This document shows positions 6,899 through 13,652 of a stretch of DNA of 13,652 nt, one piece after another. The stretch spans positions 1-13,652 of the forward strand of contig VSOD01000068.1 in the NCBI GenBank assembly GCA_009774655.1, written 5' to 3'. The first letter of the stretch is position 1. Each line of letters begins with the position of its first letter. Source of the stretch: Lachnospiraceae bacterium. Its GTDB lineage: Bacteria; Bacillota_A; Clostridia; Lachnospirales; Lachnospiraceae. Position numbers and translations under genes: made by a program. The notes below the pieces were generated by a model that worked only from the letters and a program-made list of their open reading frames with translations, searched no databases and was not told the origin of the DNA.

Positions 6899-8317
6899 AT
6901 GAGAAACAAGAACGACAAAATATTACAGTCCATCGGCCGGATGGAACCGGTCAGTGGAAGCGAGGAAGCACTTCAGATCCAGAAGAGACTGAATGAAGGA
7001 AGGGACAAATTCAACCAGCTGGTAGGCGGCATATGCAAATCCGTTATGCAGATCAGTGCTCTTGATCTTGCCATGGGCGACAGCACTGACAAGATGGGCC
7101 AGATCAGCAATACCGTTAAGCATATATCCGAGACTGTTGTACGTGCTTCCCAGATGACGGAAGAGAATATGAATGAGGTGGTGAACGCGCACGAAGGTTT
7201 TGCCGAATCCATCGCCCAGGTATCTTCTTCTGCCGGCTCAATCATGGACGATATGGAAGCCAGCAGCCAGGAGATTTCTTCCATTGTCGAGGAATCTCAG
7301 TTTACGATTGATAAATCAGACCAGATGAAGGATGACATGCAGGAGCTTCTAGAGATCATCAAGGGCATGAACGAAGTGATCAAGGGTATCAACTCCATTT
7401 CCGCCCAGACCAACATGCTCGCACTCAACGCTTCCATCGAGGCGGCCAGGGCAGGGGAAGCCGGCAAGGGATTTGCCGTTGTGGCAGAGCAGATCAGAAG
7501 CCTGGCTGATGAGACGAAGCAGCTCACCGGCAATATGGACGGCTTTGTTGCCAAGATCGAGGCGGCTTCCAAGATGACCTGCGGAAGTCTTGACCAGACA
7601 GTGGAAGAACTCGAATCCATGCGTGAGAATTTAAACAAAGTGCTCTCCAACAATGAGCGCAATGTTTCCAATATCGTCAGCATCACCGATTCCATCACCA
7701 CCATCGCTGCCACCAGCGAAGAGATATTCAGCGCCGTGACCAACGTACAGGATCAGATGGGCAGACTGCGCGAGGAATGCGTCTCCCTGAATGAACAGTC
7801 CGATATGCTTGGCACCGTATCCGAAGATCTCAAGGTGAATATGCGGCCCGTATCCACAATCGAGAAGGATCTGGACGATTCCGCCAAACTGATGGGCAAT
7901 ATGGTAGAGGATGTCTTCTACATGCTGAGCAACCGCCAGTTTATCGCCAATGTCCAGAATGCGATCACCGCTCACCAGAACTGGTTAAAGACACTTGGCA
8001 CCATGGTCAAAGACAGAGAATGCGTTCCGCTGCAGACCGACGATACCAAGTGTGCATTCGGCCATTTCTACTATGCGATGCACCCCCGCAACAAGATGAT
8101 CTCTCCTCTCTGGAGCGGGCTGGCTGACAAACACCGCCGCTTCCATGGCTACGGCAAGAATGCGATCGTTGCCCTCAAGAATCAGGATTATGCGAGAGCC
8201 GAGAATGAATACAGATCGGCTGTGAAACTTTCCGATGAACTGATCGGCGATTTCAAGAAGATTGTTGACAACGCAGAAGCGCTTGAGAGAGAACATTTGA
8301 AAGTATTTGCGGAATAA
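6899..8317 (+). CDS. Soluble methyl-accepting chemotaxis protein with C-terminal CZB zinc-binding domain
   Basis: 472 residues with no hydrophobic segment, so a cytoplasmic chemoreceptor. A helical signalling domain covers roughly residues 30-330. Its conserved hairpin tip is plain at about 170-196 ([20 protein letters not shown], then GFAVVA), the region that contacts CheA and CheW. The C-terminal 350-450 region matches a CZB (chemoreceptor zinc-binding) domain: HxxW (H359, W362), CxFGxF (C385 in KCAFGHF), and H412 and H416 in [10 protein letters not shown], giving the 3-His/1-Cys zinc set. CZB domains are known to sense zinc and oxidants such as hypochlorous acid in receptors and in diguanylate cyclases. 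The long open frame could start at 6836, but the strong AGGAGGG favours 6899. It is a single-gene unit with its own promoter and terminator, divergent from the recombinase. No che genes are in view, so its partner array is unknown. Confidence 0.92.
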   Translation: MRNKNDKILQSIGRMEPVSGSEEALQIQKRLNEGRDKFNQLVGGICKSVMQISALDLAMGDSTDKMGQISNTVKHISETVVRASQMTEENMNEVVNAHEGFAESIAQVSSSAGSIMDDMEASSQEISSIVEESQFTIDKSDQMKDDMQELLEIIKGMNEVIKGINSISAQTNMLALNASIEAARAGEAGKGFAVVAEQIRSLADETKQLTGNMDGFVAKIEAASKMTCGSLDQTVEELESMRENLNKVLSNNERNVSNIVSITDSITTIAATSEEIFSAVTNVQDQMGRLREECVSLNEQSDMLGTVSEDLKVNMRPVSTIEKDLDDSAKLMGNMVEDVFYMLSNRQFIANVQNAITAHQNWLKTLGTMVKDRECVPLQTDDTKCAFGHFYYAMHPRNKMISPLWSGLADKHRRFHGYGKNAIVALKNQDYARAENEYRSAVKLSDELIGDFKKIVDNAEALEREHLKVFAE

Positions 8318-8357
8318 TCTTTTCTCAACCGTATTTTGTTCATACTGTTTTAAAGAA

Positions 8358-8397
8358 AAAGGATACATATCCGGCGCCTGTCGGTTATGTATCCTTT
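8358..8397. terminator. Bidirectional intrinsic terminator
   Basis: A perfect 12-bp stem (8358-8369 with 8386-8397) encloses a 16-nt loop that can add a CCG/CGG pairing. It is followed by a T-rich tract on the plus strand and preceded by an A-rich tract that gives T's on the minus strand. It sits between the convergent chemoreceptor (stop at 8317) and the DUF711 gene (stop at 8402) and can end both transcripts. Confidence 0.88.
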
Positions 8398-8401
8398 CTT
8401 T

Positions 8402-9766
8402 CTAATTCTTAAAGCTGTGGATCGGTGCCGGAATCCTGCCGCCGCGGTTGACGAATGCGTCACAGGAAAAACCGTTGACGGGCATGATCGGCGCATATCC
8501 GAGCAGGCCGCCGAATTCCACGGTCTCTCCCACCCCTTTGCCGATCACCGGGATCAGCCGCACGGCCGTCGTCTTCTGGTTGACCATGCCGATCGCCATC
8601 TCATCCGCAATGATACCGGAAAGTGTTGTCGCCTTCGTATCTCCGGGCACTGCGATCATATCCAGCCCCACCGAGCAGACACAGGTCATGGCTTCCAGCT
8701 TCTCCAGCGTCAGCGCACCGGCGGATACCGCGTCGATCATTCCCTGATCCTCGCTGACCGGAATGAAAGCCCCGCTCAGTCCGCCCACATAGGAAGACGC
8801 CATCACACCGCCCTTCTTCACCTGGTCATTCAAAAGCGCCAGCGCCGCAGTGGTGCCGGGCGCACCGGCGTACTCCAGCCCGATCTCGCACAATATATCC
8901 GCCACCGAATCCCCGATCGCCGGTGTCGGCGCCAGGGATAAATCCACGATACCAAAAGGCACCTGCAGATGTTTCGACGCTTCTTTCGCCACAAGCTGTC
9001 CTACGCGCGTTACCTTGAAGGCTGTCTTCTTGATGGTCTCGCACAGCACTTCGAAGTTCTCACCGCGTACTTTCTCCAGCGCCGTCTTGACCACGCCCGG
9101 CCCGCTGACCCCTACATTGATCACCTTGTCCGCCTCCGTCACCCCGTGAAAAGCACCGGCCATAAAAGGATTGTCATCAGGCGCATTGCAGAACACGACC
9201 AGCTTCGCACATCCCAGCGAATCCGCATCCCGGGTGGCCTCTGCCGTCTGCAGGATCACTTCTCCCATCAACTTTACCGCATCCATATTGATACCGGTCC
9301 TGGTGGAGCCCACATTGACAGAGCTGCACACTCTCTCCGTCACGGCAAGCGCCTTGGGAATAGAACGGATCAACCTCTCGTCCGCCTCTGTCATCCCTTT
9401 AGAGACCAGCGCCGAATATCCGCCGATAAAGTTTACGCCGACCTCATGGGCCACTTTATCAAGCGTATGCGCGATCGAAACGAAGTCCTCCGGCGTCTTA
9501 CAGGCCGCGCCGCCCACCAGAGAGACAGGCGTAACGGAAATTCTTTTGTTTACGATCGGAATTCCGTATTCCGCTGAAATATATTCCCCTGTCTCCACCA
9601 GATCCTTCGCCGCATGGTAGATTTTATGGTAAATCTTCTCATTGACAAGTTTCAGATCCGCGTCTATACAGTCCAAAAGGCTGATTCCCAACGTGATGGT
9701 CCTCACATCGAGATTCTCCTTCTCTATCATCTCATTTGTCTCTGCCACTTCAAATATATTGATCAT
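8402..9766 (-). CDS. PFL-like family protein, UPF0210/DUF711
   Basis: A 454-residue, probably cytosolic protein of the DUF711/UPF0210 family, whose fold is related to pyruvate formate-lyase. The N-terminus MINIFEV, the early [16 protein letters not shown] segment, the [15 protein letters not shown] segment and the glycine-rich [17 protein letters not shown] segment are typical, and the length is normal for the family. No PFL glycyl-radical activator gene is nearby and I see no classic RVxGY glycyl-radical motif, so a radical enzyme should not be assumed; the biochemical role is not established. It lies 60 bp downstream of an ACT-domain gene on the same strand, a pairing conserved in many Firmicutes (for example SP_0238/SP_0239 in pneumococcus), which suggests joint function, possibly with an amino-acid-like ligand sensed by the ACT protein. 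GGGAGG lies rather far (14 nt) from the ATG at 9766. Transcription should end at the hairpin at 8358-8397. Confidence 0.92.
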   Translation of the reverse strand: MINIFEVAETNEMIEKENLDVRTITLGISLLDCIDADLKLVNEKIYHKIYHAAKDLVETGEYISAEYGIPIVNKRISVTPVSLVGGAACKTPEDFVSIAHTLDKVAHEVGVNFIGGYSALVSKGMTEADERLIRSIPKALAVTERVCSSVNVGSTRTGINMDAVKLMGEVILQTAEATRDADSLGCAKLVVFCNAPDDNPFMAGAFHGVTEADKVINVGVSGPGVVKTALEKVRGENFEVLCETIKKTAFKVTRVGQLVAKEASKHLQVPFGIVDLSLAPTPAIGDSVADILCEIGLEYAGAPGTTAALALLNDQVKKGGVMASSYVGGLSGAFIPVSEDQGMIDAVSAGALTLEKLEAMTCVCSVGLDMIAVPGDTKATTLSGIIADEMAIGMVNQKTTAVRLIPVIGKGVGETVEFGGLLGYAPIMPVNGFSCDAFVNRGGRIPAPIHSFKN

Positions 9767-9826
9767 ATCGTTTCGTCTGTCCTCCCGAACGTCGTATCCT
9801 CTCTGTTACAGTCACCGCTTTCTCTG

Positions 9827-10099
9827 TTAAATCCTGTGCATCTGGTTGAAGATCTCTTCCTTCTGACATTTGATGATCACGCCGATGTTCTCCCCCAGCT
9901 GCTCTAAATCCTTTACGATCACACCGAAATCCTTCTGCGTCAGATTCGTATCCACGATCATCATCATATTGAAATACCCCTGCACGATCGTCTGGGAAAT
10001 GTCCAGTATATTGATCTGGTTATCCGCCAGATAAGTACACACTCTGGCAATGATCCCCACCGTATCTTTACCTACCACTGTTATGATCGTCTTTTTCAT
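9827..10099 (-). CDS. ACT-domain protein, UPF0237 family
   Basis: A 90-residue protein that is essentially one ACT domain (beta-alpha-beta-beta-alpha-beta), starting KKTIITVVGKDTVGIIARV and continuing with the NILDISQTIVQGYFNM strand. The VGKDTVGI loop is the usual ligand-binding turn of GcvR-like ACT domains, which bind amino acids at dimer interfaces. It has no catalytic or DNA-binding part, so a small ligand sensor or partner protein is likely. It comes just before the DUF711 gene on the same strand, the conserved UPF0237-UPF0210 pair, and 45 bp after the metallo-hydrolase gene. The ligand cannot be predicted from sequence. Confidence 0.93.
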   Translation of the reverse strand: MKKTIITVVGKDTVGIIARVCTYLADNQINILDISQTIVQGYFNMMMIVDTNLTQKDFGVIVKDLEQLGENIGVIIKCQKEEIFNQMHRI

Positions 10100-10144
10100 T
10101 CCTGTCTCCTTTTCCTGTGAGCCTGTACAGCCCTGCTTTTTGCT

Positions 10145-10945
10145 TTATATTTCTATCATCTGTGACACTTCGTTTCTCTTCGCCACATAGAGCGGAAAAT
10201 CTTCTGCCTTATACGGCGTATCCGACATGTTCACTTCCACCCGCACGGTCTCATAGGCAAGTTCCGGCAGGTTATTCTCCTGACTCAGATGCCCGAGGAC
10301 GATCGCCTTCATATCATCGTGCAGCAGTCTGCTCAAAAGTTTGCCGGCCGCTTCATTGGAGAGATGGCCCTTCTTTCCCAGAATACGCTGTTTCAGATAG
10401 TAGGGGTAAGGCCCTACCTGCAGCATATTGATATCATGGTTGGCCTCCAGATACAGCACATCCAGATCCCTTAAACATTCCACCGTATAATCATTGTAGC
10501 AGCCCAGATCCGTAATGAGCCCTATCTTCTTCCTGTCATGGCTGATCCGGTATGCCACCGGCTCCGCCGCGTCATGAGAGGTACGGATCGGATAGAGTGT
10601 CACGTCCTTTACCGTCACTTTCTCATCCGCCTGTACACAGTGGAACAGTTCTTCGTCGATCGTCCCCAGAGAGTGGCTGGCGCGCACAGCCCCTAACGTT
10701 CCCCTGGTGCCATACACGGGTACACCGTATTTTCTGGCAAGCACGCCCAGCCCGCTGATATGATCCGCATGCTCATGGGTCAGGAAGATGCCGTCAATAT
10801 CCTGCATCCTGATGCCCAGCTCCCACAGCCCCGTCTCCGTCCTTTTTCCGCTGATTCCTGCGTCCATCAGCAGATGGGTGGTATCCGATCCCACATACAC
10901 ACAATTCCCGCTGCTCCCGCTGGCAATACTGCATATTCTCATCAT
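10145..10945 (-). CDS. MBL-fold metallo-hydrolase of the YycJ/WalJ family
   Basis: A 266-residue metallo-beta-lactamase-fold protein. The N-terminus MMRICSIASGSSGNCVYV is a hallmark of the YycJ/WalJ family. The metal motif is H57-E-H59-A-D61-H62 (THEHADHISG). Further candidate ligands are the His in RTSHDA, the Asp in GLITDLG and the His in VLGHLSQENN, so the two-metal site looks complete. B. subtilis YycJ/WalJ lies in the walRK operon and has been described as a nuclease with a proposed DNA-repair role; here the gene is not beside walRK but follows the FtsA-like gene by 78 bp. The first of two tandem ATGs (10945) has AGGAAG 10 nt upstream and is preferred. No signal peptide is visible, so it should be cytoplasmic. 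Confidence 0.9.
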   Translation of the reverse strand: MMRICSIASGSSGNCVYVGSDTTHLLMDAGISGKRTETGLWELGIRMQDIDGIFLTHEHADHISGLGVLARKYGVPVYGTRGTLGAVRASHSLGTIDEELFHCVQADEKVTVKDVTLYPIRTSHDAAEPVAYRISHDRKKIGLITDLGCYNDYTVECLRDLDVLYLEANHDINMLQVGPYPYYLKQRILGKKGHLSNEAAGKLLSRLLHDDMKAIVLGHLSQENNLPELAYETVRVEVNMSDTPYKAEDFPLYVAKRNEVSQMIEI

Positions 10946-11023
10946 CTTGTCTTTTCTTCCTGTTCGTATAGTTAATGAGCCGCCTTCCCATGCGCGCTTT
11001 ATGCCTGCCGCCGCCTCACTTTT

Positions 11024-13282
11024 TCACGACTTCTTCCAGTAGATCTCAATCATATCCCCGCTGTGGATCTCCTCCATATACTGGGCATCCCTGCCGTTTA
11101 AGCGCGTCACGATGCCGCTGCCCTGGGGCTTAGAGAGGTCGAAGTCAATATGTTCAAACACATCCACAAACACGTAGGATGTCTTGCCCGCAAGACGGAT
11201 CTGCGCCCCGTTGACCGACACATACATGGAAAGACCGTCAGACTCCTGCGCCCCGCTGCCGCCTCCGTCTGCCGCAGAACCGCCCTCTTTATCTTCCGCC
11301 GTCAGGCTGTCCGTTTCTTTTGTTTCCGCTGCGGCTTTTGTCCCTTCTCCCCGGGATGCGCCGTCATGATCCGTGGAATCTGCACGGACAGGATCCTGCG
11401 TATTTTCCGCCGCCTGCATCTCGCTGCGGGTGCTGTTCTTCTGGTAAGTGCCGTCGTCCTCCGGAAGTTCGGCGAAGGTATCCTGCAGCTCGTTCTCATA
11501 CTTATCCCGGTCGGACAGCTGCAGCTCCTCCATCGTCCATACTACCGAAAAGTTCTCATATACTTTGGTGTCCATGTCGGCCAGTCTGTTATTGACATAG
11601 ATATTCATTTCCTGATTGATGATCACATCCATGAACTCCGCCACCTGGCGCACCGTATAATAACTCAGGATCTCGATGGCATCTCCGTCCTGAATGCTGT
11701 AATATCCTGACTGCAGCTCGCCGTTGACGCTGGCGAATCTGGGCAGATCCACCGGCGTGTCGTTGACCTCCACCCGCATGACGGTGCCGAACTCCGGCAG
11801 CTGGTTGATATCGACCTGCGCCGCCTCGCCCGCCGTCGATTCCGTTACCTTGATCTGGTCATTGGCGTGGATGGGCGTATAGATATCCGCCTCGTTGCCG
11901 TTGACCGTGATCACTGCCGACTCTCCGAAGGCGCCTCTTGTAATACGCGGCCTGCCGTTGACCGTATAATTCAGCTCCTTCCCCCGTTTCGGGAAAAGGC
12001 CGTCGCTGTCGAACTCCGCCTGCATGGCGGCATCCACCACCGCCACCTTGTTGTTGTCGTAGATCTTGATCCTCTGTTCATTGAAATACACGAAAATAAA
12101 GTTATTGCTCTGTTCGTAGAAGCTCAGACAGATCCCGATCGGTGTGACCATCAGCGAATCTCTTCTGGCATCCGCCTCCAGAAACTCTATGTTCTGCATG
12201 ACTTCTCCGCCGCGCACGGCCACTCTCTCCTTCTGAATGCCGAGTTTCCCGGCCAGGGCCTCCGTGTATCCCGGCAGCGTACCGCCGCCGCCCACCACGA
12301 AAACAGCGCTCACCGATCTGCCGCCGTTGAGTTCCTTGATCTTGTCGGACACCTGTCCTGTCATGTCCGCGATCATATCCGCCGTCACTTCTGCGATCTC
12401 GTCCCTGCTGATCGTCTGCGACAGCCCCATGATATCCTTATACTCTATCTGTTCCCTGCTGCCCGTATCCCGTTTGATCTGCTCCGCCGTGGCGAAATCC
12501 ACCAGACAGTGCCTTGCGATCACCTCCGTCAGGCTGTCGCCCGCCACAGGGATCATCCCGTAGGCAACAATGCTGCCGTCCTTCGTGATGGAGATATCCG
12601 AAGTGCCGGCCCCCACATCCACCAGCGCGATATTCAGCATCCGGTACATCTCCGGAATCGCCACCTGAATCGCCGCGATCGGCTCCAGCGTCAGATTGAC
12701 CACGTCCAGCCCCGCCAGATCCACGGCCTTGTACAGACCGTCCACCACATCCTCCGGCAGAAACGTGGCGATCAGATCCGCCCCGATCGTTTTCGCCCTG
12801 TGGCCCTCCAGGTTGCCCATCGTATAGCCGTTCATGTAATACCGCACGACGGAATAACCGACGCAGTAGAACTTCATATCCGAAACGTTATCCTTCAAGA
12901 ACACTTCATAGGCCTTCTCCACACCGGTGGAATCCAGCGCATAGATGTCCTCTCCGTTGACTTCTCTGTCACTGTCCCGCTCCATATCCACCCTGACGGT
13001 GACCGTGCGCAGCACACGTCCGGCGGCCGCGATGCAGACGTCCTTTAACGTCCTGCCCAACCGCTCTTCCAGCTCCGACCTGACTTCGCTTATCGTCTCC
13101 CCTACCTTATAGATATCGTGAATCTGTCCGTCCAGCATGGCCCGCGTCCCATGTTCCCTGATGCACTGTGCGACCACATGAAACTTTTCTCCCACGCGGT
13201 AACCGACCGTACCGACAATGCTCCTCGTACCGATATCCAGTCCAAATACCAGTTGTCCCGGCAATTTCATTGCTTCTGCCAC
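11024..13282 (-). CDS. FtsA-like actin-fold ATPase with extended repetitive C-terminus
   Basis: 752 residues, far longer than classical FtsA (about 420). Residues 10-395 carry the actin/FtsA fold: phosphate-1 FGLDIGTRSIVGTV (13-26), phosphate-2 LVDVGAGTSDISI (220-232) and the adenosine motif VFVVGGGGTLPGYTEAL (327-343), so ATP binding is expected. After residue 400 come three similar modules (about 437-481, 502-541, 686-750). Each has a VNG/VND turn and ends in a GD/ND-x-I-x-I strand (NDQIKV, GDAIEI, GDMIEI), probably small beta-grasp-like domains. The last two are separated by an acidic, Ser/Thr/Gly-rich, probably disordered linker (about 605-683). The classical FtsA amphipathic membrane helix at the C-terminus is not evident. 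The GTG at 13282 is favoured because GGGGG lies 7 nt upstream; an ATG at 13270 overlaps the coaE stop as ATGA and is the alternative. A gene of this type next to coaE is common in Clostridia; its role in division or envelope assembly is unproven, and a PilM-like function is possible. Confidence 0.87.
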   Translation of the reverse strand: MAEAMKLPGQLVFGLDIGTRSIVGTVGYRVGEKFHVVAQCIREHGTRAMLDGQIHDIYKVGETISEVRSELEERLGRTLKDVCIAAAGRVLRTVTVRVDMERDSDREVNGEDIYALDSTGVEKAYEVFLKDNVSDMKFYCVGYSVVRYYMNGYTMGNLEGHRAKTIGADLIATFLPEDVVDGLYKAVDLAGLDVVNLTLEPIAAIQVAIPEMYRMLNIALVDVGAGTSDISITKDGSIVAYGMIPVAGDSLTEVIARHCLVDFATAEQIKRDTGSREQIEYKDIMGLSQTISRDEIAEVTADMIADMTGQVSDKIKELNGGRSVSAVFVVGGGGTLPGYTEALAGKLGIQKERVAVRGGEVMQNIEFLEADARRDSLMVTPIGICLSFYEQSNNFIFVYFNEQRIKIYDNNKVAVVDAAMQAEFDSDGLFPKRGKELNYTVNGRPRITRGAFGESAVITVNGNEADIYTPIHANDQIKVTESTAGEAAQVDINQLPEFGTVMRVEVNDTPVDLPRFASVNGELQSGYYSIQDGDAIEILSYYTVRQVAEFMDVIINQEMNIYVNNRLADMDTKVYENFSVVWTMEELQLSDRDKYENELQDTFAELPEDDGTYQKNSTRSEMQAAENTQDPVRADSTDHDGASRGEGTKAAAETKETDSLTAEDKEGGSAADGGGSGAQESDGLSMYVSVNGAQIRLAGKTSYVFVDVFEHIDFDLSKPQGSGIVTRLNGRDAQYMEEIHSGDMIEIYWKKS

Positions 13283-13652
13283 AAGTCTTCCCCCAATTTC
13301 TCCTCTATTTGTCTGTAAACACTCTCCATCGTATCATTGTTCTCAATGACCACAGGGCAATGCCTGTAAAATTCCGCTTCCGACAGCTGCCCCTGCATGA
13401 TCCTGTCGATCTTTTCATCCGGATAGTGTCTGCTTTCCTTCAGACGCTGTCTCCGGATCCGCTCCTTCGCATGGATATACCACATCTCATCTACGATCTG
13501 TTCATATCCGTCTTCAATGAGAAGTGCCGCTTCGATAAAAAGATACCGCAGCCGTCCCGCCTTTCTCTCCTCTTCTATCACCCGGCAGATTTCCCGCTTC
13601 ACCGCCGGATGCACGATCCCGTTCACCTGCGCCAGCAGCTTCTCATCACCGA
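13267..13652 (-). CDS. coaE: Dephospho-CoA kinase (partial, 5' end outside window)
   Basis: About 128 C-terminal residues of CoaE, which phosphorylates the 3'-hydroxyl of dephospho-CoA in the last step of coenzyme A synthesis. The frame runs unbroken off the right edge, reading GDEKLLAQVNGIVHPAVKRE, where LNxIVHPxV is a strong family signature. It continues with the hydrophobic segment FIEAALLIEDGYEQIVDEMW, a segment rich in Arg and Lys (ERIRRQRLKESRHY) typical of the LID region, and a C-terminal helix ending WQKQ. The P-loop and roughly 70 N-terminal residues are outside. A GTG at 13626 is in frame but internal to the conserved region, so it is not the true start. Its stop overlaps the start of the FtsA-like gene, suggesting coupled translation. 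Confidence 0.94.
   Translation of the reverse strand, partial: GDEKLLAQVNGIVHPAVKREICRVIEEERKAGRLRYLFIEAALLIEDGYEQIVDEMWYIHAKERIRRQRLKESRHYPDEKIDRIMQGQLSEAEFYRHCPVVIENNDTMESVYRQIEEKLGEDLWQKQ

Noticed and set aside
10946..11023. GC-rich stretch after the FtsA-like gene as a terminator
   Set aside because: The two GC-rich runs are not complementary, so no stable stem followed by a U-tract could be drawn.
11867..13048. Long plus-strand open frame of 393 codons opposite the FtsA-like gene
   Set aside because: It lies wholly antisense to a well-supported gene, is rich in His/Arg/Asp from reversed codons, and has no recognisable family.

Overview
The window looks like the chromosome of a Gram-positive anaerobe, probably a Lachnospiraceae-type Clostridium. 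The support is moderate GC, clear purine-rich Shine-Dalgarno sites, sigma-A-like promoters, a coaE / FtsA-like neighbourhood, a paired ACT-domain and DUF711 (UPF0210) gene, and a Gram-positive-style pel cluster. Nearly all genes lie on the minus strand; the only plus-strand gene is a chemoreceptor. No tRNA, rRNA, CRISPR array or insertion sequence was recognised.

Left part (1-5462, transcribed leftward): a Pel-type exopolysaccharide operon. In transcription order it holds a catalytically degenerate tyrosine-recombinase-like gene, a PelD homologue fused to an N-terminal SDR/epimerase-like domain, a PelE-like membrane protein whose start overlaps the pelD stop (ATGA), and a DUF2194 protein that runs off the left edge. 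The glycosyltransferase pelF and transporter pelG are expected just outside the window. PelD keeps the RxxD c-di-GMP inhibitory site but has lost the GGDEF catalytic motif, as expected of a c-di-GMP receptor.

Switch region (5463-5786): between the operon and an intact tyrosine recombinase is a segment of about 277 bp bounded by perfect 16-bp inverted repeats (5504-5519 and 5765-5780). Inside it is a strong extended -10 promoter pointing at the pel operon. The outer repeat lies 6 bp beyond the recombinase stop codon. This is the layout of a phase-variable invertible promoter with its own invertase. I infer that pel expression is switched ON/OFF by DNA inversion (ON in this sequence) and that polymer synthesis is then tuned by c-di-GMP through PelD.

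Middle (6633-8397): a 266-bp divergent intergenic region with a good promoter, then a soluble chemoreceptor with a C-terminal CZB zinc-binding domain, closed by a strong hairpin that can serve as a bidirectional terminator.

Right part (8402-13652, leftward): a housekeeping cluster. It contains coaE (5' end missing), a long FtsA-like actin-fold ATPase with an unusual repeated C-terminus, a YycJ/WalJ-type metallo-beta-lactamase-fold protein, an ACT-domain (UPF0237) protein and a DUF711/UPF0210 protein.
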